DNA of 64,000 nucleotides. Source: Macrostomum hystrix (taxonomy: Eukaryota; Platyhelminthes; Macrostomidae). The notes beneath the pieces are model-generated. The model ran no database searches, was not told the origin of the DNA, and saw nothing but the letters and a program-made list of their open reading frames with translations. The stretch covers positions 12,918,001-12,982,000 of the forward strand of contig CATNEN010000001.1 of NCBI GenBank assembly GCA_950097015.1, in the 5' to 3' direction. Of the stretch, positions 50,747 to 61,299 are shown one piece after another (the first letter of the stretch is position 1; each line of letters starts with the position of its first letter). The position numbers and the translations under genes were made by a program.

Positions 50747-50918
50747 ATTCCTGAACCTCGCAATGACACATCATGAAGTCATCGTGTCAACGACTGCTAC
50801 TGCTGCGCAGTATGAGGCACTTTATTATGGAAGGAGATGCCCATTGTATTGTTATTATCTCCTCTGTAGTTAGTGTGCTCCAGAAGCTGGGAAAGAAGGG
50901 TCCTAGTTCGATTACGAG

Positions 50919-52491
50919 CTATCGACAGCATCGAATGCTAGTAAGGCCACGCACTGAAAAGCAGAAGCAACGACTGGTAACTTCCGGCCCCAGACTGCAT
51001 GAGGATGCGGCTGTCGGCTCAGGCGGAGATCTGCCGGAAGATCCGCAGAAGAGCTGCAGACTTTGATCCCTTATTTTCAGCGCAGGACCTGTGCAGTCGT
51101 TTGTCTGCACTAGCAGGTAGCCGATCGCAGCTGGAAGGTGTTGGGATAGCTTTCGCAAGCCTAATACTCCAGCATCTTCATTAACGACAGCATTGAATGC
51201 CTCCATATCAGCGTACGCAACAAACGGAGGAGAAATAGTTTTTTCTAGTAGTATTAAGGATTGAGTGACTCGATCTGGGACAAGGCATTGAGGCTTACGG
51301 GAAGAGCAATCCCATGCATCTTGAGCTCGTTCAGCCACGGTCTGTATGTAGACAAGGAGTGTGGAGATTTTCTGAGTTGCTCATCGCCTTGATGAAGAAC
51401 AGCCAAGAATGCATAGAGAAAACAGTTGTTTCCATCGCTCGGTAGATTGACCACGGCACGTTTGCTTTTCAGCGCCGTCGGCAAGGTGAATTTTGCGGCT
51501 CTTCTAGCATAGTAGCGCAGACGATCGCCTTGAGCAACGCAAAAATCGAAGAAGTTAATGCTCTGAACAACCCAACCACTGCCATTGGTGTTCATAAAGT
51601 CGCACACTTTCTCGCACGCCGACAAATGATGGTCCCAGCAGTCTGAAAAGTTGTCGATACTAAGTTCTTCGAGGCTGCTGCTGATCCATTGTCTTCCTTA
51701 GCCTGCAGCTGTCCAGCACGGACTCGTCTCATGCGAATGTTAAGGCGCAGCTGCGCACGCAGGATGATATTATGAGCTTCAGTAAGCTTCTGCTTGGAAA
51801 GAGCTTCAATCTCGCCCATGAATTGACGCACGATATCGAAGACGTCTAGTCGTTGCTCCTGCGGATTAGCACCGTGAACATCCAGCGTGCCATTGTGCGA
51901 GTCGGCATAAAGACGTAGTAGGTTGCCACCTGTAAATGATATTTTTGGCGGCACAGTAACTAGCTATGGTGCCATATTCAACTATCATTGATATATAATT
52001 TTTTTTATTAAAATCAAATATTAAGAGCCTTTAATAATGATTAAAGCCGAGATTGATCACATTAACGCTTACTGTATTTCGCCTACACAATTTCTAAAAC
52101 AAAACGGTAACTACCTACATGTAATCACACATTAAGTTTTAATATCCCTTTGCACAAGCTAACTACACTTTGCGACACTTGAAATATTTTACCAACTATT
52201 AATTTCCGGCTTACCATCATTTTCAGCTTGCTCCGAGTGACCAGTGACCGAGCTTCTAGCGCCGCTGCTTCCTGGACTGCCGCCATTCAAACTGAAACTG
52301 CTGGAGCCATTGCCATGGCCGCTGCTTGACTCAAAATCTGACAGACTTCCTTCCAATGATTCGGACAGATTTGTGCACGAAGACTCAGAAAGGTCCTCCT
52401 CCTCCGACTCGGAATAGTCAGATTCATCTGACTCGGACAAGTTTTCATCAGATTCGGAATAGTCCGAGATTGACTGATTACTTTGAGTCGA
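50919..52491 (-). pseudogene. Polinton-type DNA polymerase B N-terminal region, spliced, broken
   Basis: Exon 52491-52215 (Ser/Glu-rich, SESDESDYSESEEEDL) joins at GTAAGC and ATTTACAG to an exon beginning at 51929, and the phase fits exactly (END-GGNLLRLY). The second exon shows GGNLLRLYADSHNG and QLRLNIRM. A frame change near 51680 is followed by EKVCDFMNTNGSGWVVQSIN and AVVNLPSDGNNCFLYAFLAV. After a deletion and another frame change comes PPFVAYADMEAFN with LPAAIGYLLVQ. These blocks follow the order seen upstream of and into the exonuclease domain of protein-primed polymerase B of Polinton/Maverick-like elements, where Y-A-D-x-E is the ExoI motif. The polymerase palm is absent. Confidence 0.65.
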
Positions 52492-52499
52492 CTGCAATA

Positions 52500-53083
52500 A
52501 GTATTTATAGCATTAGGAGTTACAATTATAATTATCATCTTACTAACCCCCAGTAGGAAGATGATTAATTGGATCGTTTATTTTAACAAGTTGCATTAAT
52601 ACAGAAAGAGTAATCATCGCCAGAAAAACAATTTAGTAACGCATGCATAACGAGCAGTATGTTTTTAAGCCATACTGAAGTCAGGGGAAAATGCAACTGA
52701 AGAAAAATCATAGAGCACAATTATAGAGCAGAATTTGCTGATAATTCGGTTGCACATTCATTCACCAGGCATGATCTAACCACAACTAACCTTTATAACC
52801 AGATATTTTGTCATACCCCCTTCATCTTTTCTAAGCCTTTTAAATTAAAAAATATTAAAAAGCTTTAAAACGCTTTTTCTTTCATTCTTCGCAGTCTACG
52901 CTGGCGTATGCTCAGGTGCGAAAGATTGAAATAGAGAAACAGATCACGCAAGTGGCGCGAGATCAAGTTTAAATACGAAATAAAGACAAAAATCGGATTA
53001 AATTTAGAGTGGTGTGACAGTAATTTTGTTGCCATCAAGCACGACAACGTTGCCAGCCCCGGTTACGTATGGTAGCAGCAGAT
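52500..53083. other. Possible intron or spacer of the minus-strand E3 gene
   Basis: AT-rich, no supportable coding. It separates the Ser/Glu-rich exon from the frame at 53084-53551. Confidence 0.4.
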
Positions 53084-53551
53084 TTACAGTATCGCATTAC
53101 CACCGTTGTTGTGGTTGCTGCTGCTGTTGATGATGTTGTCTTCTGGAATGCTGACTGTCGGTACTTCTGGCACTTCTAACACTTCCGCTAGCAGTTCGGC
53201 CTGCTCGTCCCGTGCAATCGAGCCAGCTTCAGTGGTGGAGACGGCTGGAACCGCGGCCAAAGCAGCTGGAGCATCAGGAGTCAAGGCTTCGGTGAGCGGA
53301 GTGGCAATAGCATTGCTGATAGACTCAATATCCATATCGCTGCCTTGCGCGCTGCTTCTTTGCTGCCAGGCAGCAGCTGATGCCCGCGGTGCCGATTGTT
53401 CTTGGAGTTTTTTGAGCATTTTTAAGTCCACGGAAAGGAGCTTTTTTGGAGCACTGCCAGCAGACTGTCCATCTTGAAAGATTGGTGCATCTTGAATGCC
53501 GGTCGGCCTGCAGTCCTCCTTGCTTGCACTTGCAGTCAGTGCACACCTCAT
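53084..53551 (-). CDS. Ala/Ser-rich frame, possible 5' exon of the E3 polymerase gene
   Basis: 155 codons containing PKKLLSVDLKMLKKLQEQSA and QAELLAEVLEVPEVPTVSIP. It has an Ala/Pro/Thr-rich middle and an Asn-rich end. It lies upstream of, and on the same strand as, the Ser/Glu-rich exon, but I could not find a junction that keeps both frames. No domain recognised. Confidence 0.3.
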   Translation of the reverse strand: MRCALTASASKEDCRPTGIQDAPIFQDGQSAGSAPKKLLSVDLKMLKKLQEQSAPRASAAAWQQRSSAQGSDMDIESISNAIATPLTEALTPDAPAALAAVPAVSTTEAGSIARDEQAELLAEVLEVPEVPTVSIPEDNIINSSSNHNNGGNAIL

Positions 53552-53634
53552 TGTGCCAAGTGGATGCCATTATATTTATTTTCAAAAAGAAATTTCCGCT
53601 TGTTAAACTAGACTATTAAATCGCAGCAGAAGCG

Positions 53635-54258
53635 TTGGATTTGGGTGCTTTTTTACGCTCGTACCCCAGACCATTGCCCTGGTTTGCAATACAGACCCAT
53701 TTCCCATGCAGCATTTTGATCAACGGTCAGCGTTATCTATTCCCGGCTTCCATATTATTGAGCGGTCAGCGTGAGCATGGGGCTTGTGGAATTTATGACT
53801 GTCTCGCGCAGACTTCGACCTCTAATTCAGTTTACAACTTAATTGGGGCGCACATGCAGGTAGGCAACCACGGCTGCTTTGAACCTAGCAACAGCTCCTT
53901 AACTTGGAGGTGTGGGCATATTGTTCAGTTTCCTTTTCACAAATAGCAGGCCTTGTTTTCAATTAGGCTAAATAGATCGAACCTTATGCAGAAGCGTAGC
54001 AAATGCTATTTGTTAAGAATTCGATGCCGATGGTTAAAAGCAAGTAAACCTTGCACCCAACTGGCCCGTTAGTTTCCAAAACAAGCCATATATCAAAGCT
54101 TATCCGCCGCTCCAGCATAAGCATAAAGTTACTTGAGCTGTGTTTATAAACAACTTTTATCATTTCACATTAATGCGCTTTTTTAAAAAATGTTTGTACA
54201 ATATTTTAGTTGCTATCTGCAGATTTTATTAGCTTTAGCAACTCAAAAGCAACAACAA
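53635..54258. other. E3 interior, no gene recognised
   Basis: A 103-codon plus-strand frame at 53635-53946 has no recognisable domain. The remainder is AT-rich up to the nested gypsy LTR. Confidence 0.4.
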
Positions 54259-54481
54259 TGTAGAGGATCAGAACTCTAGCATATATTTGTGGGTAGCTCT
54301 CTAGCTTGCGAGCAGAAAGTTAAACAACAAAACTCGCGCGACAAGTGCCTTCATCTAAGTCGCAACTGTGCGTCAGACTAAGGACCATAGACGATAACTA
54401 AGCCAACAAGGGTTTGGGGAAACGATGGTCAAGTGGCCTGGCAAAGTACTGGCCGAAATCTTCGCTTTTAGGTCCGCTACA
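54259..54481 (-). repeat. gypsy 2 3' LTR
   Basis: 223 bp, one mismatch from the partner at 56459-56681. Confidence 0.93.
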
Positions 54482-54502
54482 TCACCCTCCCCCAGCACGG
54501 CG

Positions 54503-56428
54503 CTACGATGAGAAGTGCGTCGGGCGACAACGACGGGGCGGCAGGAAACGGCGGTCCGCCGGTCCGCCTGTCGCCAGGTGGGTCCTTGGCGGTCTGGCAA
54601 ACGGGTGGTGCTCCGTAGTGGTCTCCGTCCCCGGGTCAGGTAGAGTGTGCGTTGACGGAACGGACGAGCGGGTGGGTCGACCTCTGCGCCGGATGTCCGG
54701 CGGTGGGACGGGATCGGACGGGTCTAGGACCGCTGGCTTTAGCCGGTCCACGGAAACATGGTCCTGAAGCGTGCCGAGATCGAGAAGGAAAGTCTTGGTG
54801 TAGCGCTGAAGGACTCGGAAAGGTCCGGTGTATGGTTTCTGGAACGGCGCGCGGTAGCCATCCCGGCGGATGAACACAAAGGGGCATGTAGCCAGGGCGC
54901 CCAACTCCGATGCCTGTCGGTTGCCATGTGGGACGGTCGGCTGAGGACGGAAAGCTTGAATGGCGGCGCGCAGGTTGGTGAGGAACGTGCTGTGCAGTGC
55001 TGTAGGTGGGCCAACCTGTATGCACTCGCCAGGCAAAAGCAACGGGGCGCCATACACCAACTCGGCCGACGACGAGTGAAGGTCCTCTTTGGGTGCCGTC
55101 CGGATGCCCAACAGGACCCACGGCAACTCGTCCGTCCAGTTCGGACTGGAAAGGCGTGCCATGAGTGACGCTTTGAGCTGGCGATGGAAACGCTCGACTA
55201 AACCGTTGGACTGCGGGTGAAACGCTGTGGTGTGATGCACGTGCATGCCGAGCAGTTTGGAAACGGCGGTCCACAGTTCGGAGGTAAAATTCGGGCCCCT
55301 GTCGGTGGTGATGTCACTGGGGACTCCGAATCGAGCGATCCAGGTAGAAATGAAAACGGATGCACAGGCGCTGGCGGAAGTGTCAGTGATGGGTATCGCC
55401 TCAGGCCAGCGCGTAAAACGGTCGACCATCGTCAGCAGGTGCGTGAACCCGTGGGACTGCGGCAGGGGACCAACAAGGTCGATGTGGACGTGGGCGAAAC
55501 GGCTGGTCGGTACCGGGATGATGTCCGGCGTTGTCGTGTTATGCCGATGGACCTTGGCTTGTTGGCACGGAAGGCAACAGCGAGCCCACTGATCACGTCT
55601 CGGTTGAGACCGAGTGCTGCGGATGGAGGGATGGGCTAATCTGTGGACCGCATCGAAAACGGCACGACGGAAACTCACTGGCACCAACGGGCGCGGGCGC
55701 CCGGTCGACATGTCACAAAGCAATTCCAAATCAGGATGCATGGTGACTAGCTCGAGCTTGAGACTGGGAGTCGCCGCCGGCATTACCAGCTGGTGCTGCT
55801 CTTTCGCCAATGCCGCATAGTCCACTCCGGGCAACAATGTGTGCACACTTGCTACTGTGCAACGGGATAGAGCGTCTGCAACTGAGTTGTCCTTACCGGC
55901 GACGTGTCGAATGTCCGTGCTGAACTCCGACACTGACGCTAGATGCCGCTGTTGTCGTGCGGACCAAGGATCCGATAACTTGGACATCGCGGATGTCAGC
56001 GGCTTGTGATCCGTGTAGATTGTGAAAACGCGTCCTTCGAGGAAATAACGGAAGTGCCGTGTGGCCAAATATAGCGCCAGTAACTCCCGGTCGAACGCAC
56101 TGTATTTCTGTTCCGCGGGACGCAATTGTCGGCTGAAAAAGGCGAGTGGTTGCCACCCGCCAGCAATTCGCTGTTCCAAGACCGCGCCAACGGCCGTGTC
56201 CGAGGCGTCGACGGTCAGGGCCGTCTGCGCAGTGGGCCTAGGGTGTGCCAGTAAAGTGGACTGAGCTAGGGCCTGTTTGGTGGTGGTGAAAGCATCGAGT
56301 AGACTGGGCGTCCACTGCACAAGTCGGCTCTTACTGGCCATGGCGGCGTAAATGGGGCGTAGCAACTGGGCGGCATGTGGAACAAATCGGTGGTAGAAGT
56401 TCACCATAGCAGATTCGGTCATCCTCAA
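54503..56428 (-). CDS. gypsy 2 polyprotein remnant: RT thumb, RNase H, integrase (641 aa)
   Basis: One open frame. It starts with NFYHRFVPHAAQLLRPIYAA (end of RT). RNase H follows (LTVDASDTAVGAVLEQ, IYTDHKPLTSA, AGKDNSVADALSR), then an integrase zinc finger with a shortened His-to-Cys spacer (CCLPCQQAK). The integrase core keeps all three acidic residues: Asp in VHIDLVGPLP, Asp in ITTDRGPNFT and Glu in NGLVERFHRQ. It ends Pro/Arg-rich. The frame is intact although its RT and Gag are missing, so the element could at most move with proteins supplied in trans. Confidence 0.9.
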   Translation of the reverse strand: MRMTESAMVNFYHRFVPHAAQLLRPIYAAMASKSRLVQWTPSLLDAFTTTKQALAQSTLLAHPRPTAQTALTVDASDTAVGAVLEQRIAGGWQPLAFFSRQLRPAEQKYSAFDRELLALYLATRHFRYFLEGRVFTIYTDHKPLTSAMSKLSDPWSARQQRHLASVSEFSTDIRHVAGKDNSVADALSRCTVASVHTLLPGVDYAALAKEQHQLVMPAATPSLKLELVTMHPDLELLCDMSTGRPRPLVPVSFRRAVFDAVHRLAHPSIRSTRSQPRRDQWARCCLPCQQAKVHRHNTTTPDIIPVPTSRFAHVHIDLVGPLPQSHGFTHLLTMVDRFTRWPEAIPITDTSASACASVFISTWIARFGVPSDITTDRGPNFTSELWTAVSKLLGMHVHHTTAFHPQSNGLVERFHRQLKASLMARLSSPNWTDELPWVLLGIRTAPKEDLHSSSAELVYGAPLLLPGECIQVGPPTALHSTFLTNLRAAIQAFRPQPTVPHGNRQASELGALATCPFVFIRRDGYRAPFQKPYTGPFRVLQRYTKTFLLDLGTLQDHVSVDRLKPAVLDPSDPVPPPDIRRRGRPTRSSVPSTHTLPDPGTETTTEHHPFARPPRTHLATGGPADRRFLPPRRCRPTHFSS

Positions 56429-56458
56429 GCAGTCGGTTGATCATGTCGGGCTCACCAA

Positions 56459-56681
56459 TGTAGAGGATCAGAACTCTAGCATATATTTGTGGGTAGCTCT
56501 CTAGCTTGCGAGCAGAAAGTTAAACAACAAAACTCGCGCGACAAGTGCCTTTATCTAAGTCGCAACTGTGCGTCAGACTAAGGACCATAGACGATAACTA
56601 AGCCAACAAGGGTTTGGGGAAACGATGGTCAAGTGGCCTGGCAAAGTACTGGCCGAAATCTTCGCTTTTAGGTCCGCTACA
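56459..56681 (-). repeat. gypsy 2 5' LTR
   Basis: 223 bp, one mismatch from the 54259-54481 copy. Confidence 0.93.
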
Positions 56682-57169
56682 ATCTTGTTTTTATAGATAA
56701 CGTCCTTTTCAGTAGCTGTGCGGCGAACTCGACGAGGAGTGGGGTGCTCTCAAGTGGACAAAGAGATTGGCCAGCCTCTCCTCCAATCTCTGCTGTGCTA
56801 GCTGTACCCAGTACGAAGAGATAGGCTGCAAAGGCAGAGTTATTAACTGTGGGGGGGCTTTGCCCCCCACACCCCCATACAAAGGCTGAATGCTCATTGT
56901 CCTAGCCTTTTACACTCTTGTACTGAAGAATTACTCACTATATTTTTTACGCAATTTCTTTCCCGAGCAAAGGAATGAGCCAGCCTCGCCTCCCAACTCT
57001 GCAGTGTTAGCCTTCCCTAGCGCAAACAGATAGGCGCAGCAATCTCAAACATTCCTTTACGCCTCCTATCTAGTTTTTATGACTCAATCACTGAACGGCC
57101 TCCACTTCCTTTCTATCCCTCCCCATAGATAATTTTTTAAAATGTATGTTGACTGCGTCCCTTATCTCC
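56682..57169. other. E3 interior, no gene seen
   Basis: It contains GGGGGGGCTTTGCCCCCCACAC-type sequence at 56851-56872, a possible hairpin. No coding region supported. Confidence 0.45.
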
Positions 57170-57425
57170 AACTCTAACCCAACACCTCCCGGCCTCTCCT
57201 ATCCCTGCTGTGTTAACCCCTCCCCAATGCAAAGAGATAGGCCGGCCTCTCCTCCTATCCCAGCTGTGTTAACCCCTCCCCAATGCAAAGAGATAGGCCG
57301 GCCTCTCCTCCTATCCCAGCTGTGTTAACCCCTCAACAATGCCAAGAGATAGGCCGGCCTCTCCTATCCCAGCTGTGTTAACCCCTCCCCAATGCAAAGA
57401 GATAGGCCGGCCTCTACTATCTACA
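57170..57425. repeat. About 56-bp minisatellite
   Basis: Four to five copies containing GCAAAGAGATAGGCCGGCCT and CCAGCTGTGTTAACCCCTCC. Some units are shortened by CTCCTATC deletions. A related but diverged unit occurs earlier, near 56755-56820 and 56980-57035. Confidence 0.88.
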
Positions 57426-57489
57426 TGCATTACAATGTCCTCCAATCTCCTCAGTGTCGGCGAGGTTCTGCTAACCCATACTACTGGTG

Positions 57490-57867
57490 TTATCCAGGCG
57501 GACGATCTCCTGCGACCTGATCCGAGACCCATAACGTCAGATAGATTATCGTACCGAAGCACACAGAGTGCTGCTGAAACATGTGACCGTCATCAAGAAT
57601 GCGAGTTACGTTATCCAACTCACTGCCATACAGATTACTATCTATAACAACTGAATTCTGACGCCTAAATTGAAGCGCTCTGACTCTCCACATTTCGTCA
57701 CAGTGCAACAGAAGCTGAGCTCGAGCGCGGCTGGATTCAGTAGGTGTGCTAGCATGACTGGCTGTAGATAGATAGTCACAAAGTCGCCGATAATGGCTGG
57801 ACAGTGAGATTTTAGCAATATATATAATCTCTAATTCATGGAAAGCAAGTTGACGGCATTGATGCAA
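57490..57867 (-). CDS. Unassigned frame in E3
   Basis: 125 codons, with coherent composition (FHELEIIYIAKISLSSHYRR, ARAQLLLHCDEMWRVRAL). It lies downstream of ORF B on the same strand and might be a separated 3' part of it. No domain recognised. Confidence 0.25.
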   Translation of the reverse strand: MHQCRQLAFHELEIIYIAKISLSSHYRRLCDYLSTASHASTPTESSRARAQLLLHCDEMWRVRALQFRRQNSVVIDSNLYGSELDNVTRILDDGHMFQQHSVCFGTIIYLTLWVSDQVAGDRPPG

Positions 57868-57884
57868 AAGTTGGAAGCATCAGT

Positions 57885-58810
57885 TTCTGCACGGCATGTG
57901 TAGAGGGAAAACTACATAGAACGCCATTTACCAAGGGTGTAGCGTCAAGGTCAAGCAAACTATTGGGTCTAATTCACAGTGAGGTGTGTGGTCCCATGCA
58001 AACTACATGGGGCTAGAGATCACAATGACCGTCGTTCTACTACAGGATACATCTTCAAGTTGGCTGAATGTCCGATTAGCTGGAGCAGCAAGAAGCAACA
58101 AGCTGTAGCCTTATCGACAACGGAGGCTGAGTACATGGCTCTCTCAGCTGCTACTCAGGAAGCTACTTGGTTACAACAATTACTACGGGACCTTCGCATA
58201 GAAACTGTCAGATGTGCCACTATCCTAGAAGACAATCAAGGCTGTATTGCTCTAGCAAAAAATATTGTCTACCACAGTCGTTCCAAGCACATTGATATCC
58301 GTCACCATTTCGTGCGTGAGAAGTTAGTCAGTGGAACTTTACGACCAGTTTACTGTCCGTCTGAAGAAATGGTTGCTGACATTCTTACAAAAGCACTGTC
58401 GAATGCCAAGTTTCAATTACTTAAGGAATTCATTCCCGTTCGTTAATACGATTATTTCAGTCTGAAATGATAACTCTGCTTCCAGATCTGATATTTAACT
58501 CTTTATTAAAAGTAAATGTTTGCATTATCTGAACGCATTAGAATTTTTAATCTAAACATTAAGTGGGAGTGTTAAATATGTAATCGTTTATCTTAAAAAT
58601 AGCTGCATCTAATAATAGTAAGTCAATCCTAGTTTTCCTTCTAGAATTTTCTAGAACCTAAGTAAGCTTTTTATCTATGGTAGATTGCTAAATTTCCAAA
58701 CTGTACCTGTAACTTCTGTTGAGCTACGCCATAGCTACCTAATTGTCTCGCCACTTTATCTTTCTCTAAATTCGTTCTAAATAAACGCTGAGTCTACTAT
58801 CCTTAAATAA
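57885..58810 (+). mobile_element. Ty1/copia remnant with internal deletion and 3' LTR
   Basis: At 57885-58014 a pre-integrase/integrase segment reads FCTACVEGKLHRTPFTKG and [15 protein letters not shown]. It then joins directly to RNase H at 58018-58446, so the integrase core and RT are deleted. After the stop, a polypurine tract AAGTGGGAG at 58561-58569 is followed by a likely LTR start TGTTAAATATG at 58570. The LTR end, near 58810, is uncertain and no 5' LTR is seen. Confidence 0.85.
58018..58446 (+). pseudogene. copia RNase H domain
   Basis: The C-terminal domain of a copia polyprotein: [61 protein letters not shown] and [10 protein letters not shown]. The acidic Glu and Asp positions of RNase H are present. 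It is complete at the C terminus but fused to an integrase fragment by deletion. Confidence 0.9.
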
Positions 58811-58813
58811 GAC

Positions 58814-59659
58814 TTAATAAGGAGCACCTCCAATAGACACAGCAGCTGAATGCTGCCAGTTACCAGTTTGTGAGTGCTGAATCTGACCAGGCTGGTCGCC
58901 GAGAGCGCGCTGCGACTGCTGCTGAATATGACAAGGCTGGTCGCTGAGAGCGCGCTGTGACTGCCGCTGAATATGACCAGGCTGGTTGCTTAGAGCGCGC
59001 TGCGACTTCTGCTGCTGAATATGACCAGGCTGGTTGCTGAGAGCGCGCTGTGACTGCTGCTGAATCTGACCAGGCTGGTTGCTGGTCGACTGCTCAACTC
59101 GACCAGGATCCAAATGCGCAGTACCACGTGGCCAAAGCTGATGGCTCTCAAATGGTTCCCGACATTCGTCGCCTTGCTCACATTCGCACTCGGTGACTGA
59201 CTGGCCGACAATTGACTGCAAAAACAAAGTCTGCAATCCTAGCAAATTATTGCTCTGTTGCTTTACGAAATCTGTTAGCTCCACTAGCTTTGCGTTGAAC
59301 AACGAGTTCTTTACCAGGGACATCCACTTTTCAGTATGACCTTCTGTGAAGCCGTCAGTTGATCGTGGAATAGAAAAGTAATCTTCGTCGCAAGCATACC
59401 GTCTGGGTTCTAGCATAACTCCGCTCCAAATAGGTAAATAAGGCAGTGGAGCGTTGATCAACTTTTTTTGCCAGCTCGGGACTAGCAAAAGGATTAGGCA
59501 GGTCGGACTCATCCTCGGATCTAATGGTAATGCCGTCCATTCCCCGCACCTCAAAGCCTTTCGCCGAATGCCAAAATGGTGATGAACGCATGATGGTGCT
59601 GTTGGGACGACGGTACAGCAGATCACTTGATGGTTCGAGATAGGTATAGCTAATGTCAT
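58814..59659 (-). pseudogene. ORF B (E3) C-terminal part with 15-residue repeats
   Basis: A frame overlapping the end of 60062-59355. It contains STDGFTEGHTEKWMSLVKNS and a Cys-rich ECECEQGDEC. About five tandem 15-residue repeats (SQRALSNQPGHIQQQ, 45 bp) follow at 58860-59095. ORF B of E2 has a different tandem-repeat tail in the same relative place. A frame change or intron near 59390 joins it to the upstream part. Confidence 0.45.
58860..59095. repeat. 45-bp tandem repeat within ORF B (E3)
   Basis: Five copies of about 45-48 bp around GACCAGGCTGGTTGCTGAGA. They stay in frame on the minus strand. Confidence 0.9.
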
Positions 59660-61282
59660 CTTTCTCAGCTTGTTGAAGAAGACGATGAGCTTCTAATATG
59701 GAATTCGCAAGTGGCTCCAGTAGGATGCGAACGAAGCTTTCCAGCACAATCCCGGCCTGGTGAATGCTAGTTGAACGAATCAATGATAAAAAGGCCTGCT
59801 TCCATGTTCTTCTAACGATCTTACCTTGGCAGTTGGAATACTCAGGCCAGCAACAGAATTCATGTACTATGTGGCTTCTTCCAAAACCGACTAGAGTAAG
59901 ATTGCAAACTTCTACCCTTGGATAGCTGCGGCGCAAAATGCACATGTACTTGTGCAAATATCCAACAATGTTAGTGCCATTGAATCCAGCAATGACGGCT
60001 TGCAGCGTCGGAATATTGTAGTCAAGCACAACTCGATCAAAGTGCAAATCCGAAACGAACACTTTGGCACAAGTAACCTAGAGGTCAACGATAAATTTCA
60101 AAGTCGTAGCAGTCTGCGAAGATGACAATAGCTCAAGCACAGCAACAGGAGATTCCCCATCGATGGGATGACGCAAGACCAATGCGTGGTAGTATAAATA
60201 TTTCTGCAGACTTCCCTGCGTGCGTGGAATTGGTGCGCCAGTTGAATCCATTCCTAGAATTATGGGCTGATCTCGAAACCGCAAAGCACGGAGTAGATCG
60301 AAGCAGCGATCATGCCAGAGTGGTACGAACTGGGGCTCAGAAGCAGCAATTTGAATACAAACAGTGCGCAGGTATGCTGGCTGCATAGATATTCCCATCG
60401 CAAGAAGGTTCATCAGAGGATCAGAAGAGATCCTGTCCTCAAAGCGCTGCCTACTAGCTGCAAGTCTTAGTGCATTGGCAGATGGGATCTCAGAAGGCGG
60501 ATCGTTTTTTACAGCAATGCTAGTACGCACCTGAAATGCGTTTGTGGCATTAACTTGTTGTGCCAGATCCACACGCCGACTACCACGCAACGGACGAGGC
60601 GACGTAACATGACTATTGGGAAGCGTAATGATGCGAAGAACCCAATGTAGCCTTGTTTCGTCTGAAATCAACTTAAAAGTCACACCACATTGGTTGTTGT
60701 TGCAGTAAAGATCGGCAGAGATAATACGAGTACCATCGCCTTTGTTCACTCTGAATCTGCTCGTACATAGGGTGCAATGAATCTGACTCGAAAAGGCGGG
60801 AATAATGTCGTCCTGCCATCTCTGCTTCAGTCGTCCGTTTTCGTCATCGAAGGATTGATGCAAAAGTGTATGGCGCAAGTCAGTACGACAAGAACTCGTG
60901 CGCAAAAGGCCACTATCAGAAGTCGAGGCGGAGGACAACCTATGAAGAAGTGGAGTTTACGAAATGTCAGAAAAGCATAGACAAATCACTAATTGTACAA
61001 CAATTGAGAATTCAGAAAACGTTGACAAATTTTACCTCTCATTGTTGCTGACCTGCCTAGCCTCCGCGACTGCATCGTCAAGAAGGTTGACTTTACGTAA
61101 ATGGTCGTACACTGCTCGTCGGACACGCTCTGAGCTGCTGTCTAAGCCCAGAATAGTTTCAAGTCTAGCAAGATCGCCATCCGCAACTCTCCAACTTGTA
61201 ATTGTATGGTCGAATCGAGCTATATTCAGTTCACCGCTGTCAAAGAAGCGTGCAATTTCGGACGCAGAAACCAGGTTCCAAT
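59355..61282 (-). pseudogene. ORF B of E3: spliced transposase-like protein, unknown family
   Basis: Exon 61282-61036 (WNLVSASEIARFFDSG) is bounded by a TTTCCTTTCAG acceptor and a GTAAAA donor. It joins in exact phase to the exon beginning at 60939 (NNER-LSSASTSDSG), so the intron is 96 bp. The second exon has a CxxC pair (CTLCTSRF), LGMDSTGAPI, YLYYHALVLRHPIDGESPVA and VVLDYNIPTLQAVIAGFN. These are followed by GRSHIVHEF and LPNPFASPELAKK. An in-frame TAG stands at 60078-60080. It shares the DSTGA, YHALVL, D-[FY]-N-x-P-T-L and GRSHI blocks with the copy at 39548-41200. At least one more 5' exon is implied by the phase at 61282. Confidence 0.65.
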
Positions 61283-61299
61283 CTGAAAGGAAAAAGAGG

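Larger units (their letters stand above)
54259..56681 (-). mobile_element. Young, internally deleted Ty3/gypsy element (2.4 kb)
   Basis: LTRs of 223 bp at 54259-54481 and 56459-56681 (TGTAGAGG to CCGCTACA) differ at one position (CTTCATC versus CTTTATC). Reading on the minus strand, the 5' LTR is followed by a primer-binding-site-like TGGTGAGCCCGAC, then almost at once by the C-terminal part of RT. Gag, protease and most of RT are deleted. A polypurine tract GGGGGAGGG precedes the 3' LTR at about 54485-54493. I find no matching target duplication. Confidence 0.93.

Noticed and set aside
50773-51066. 97-codon plus-strand frame after ORF A
   Set aside because: Overlaps the polymerase B relic antisense and has no recognisable domain.
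54414-56264. Plus-strand frames across the second gypsy
   Set aside because: Shadows of the 641-codon minus-strand polyprotein.
54254-56686. Target duplication around the second gypsy
   Set aside because: Left flank AACAA and right flank ATCTT do not match.
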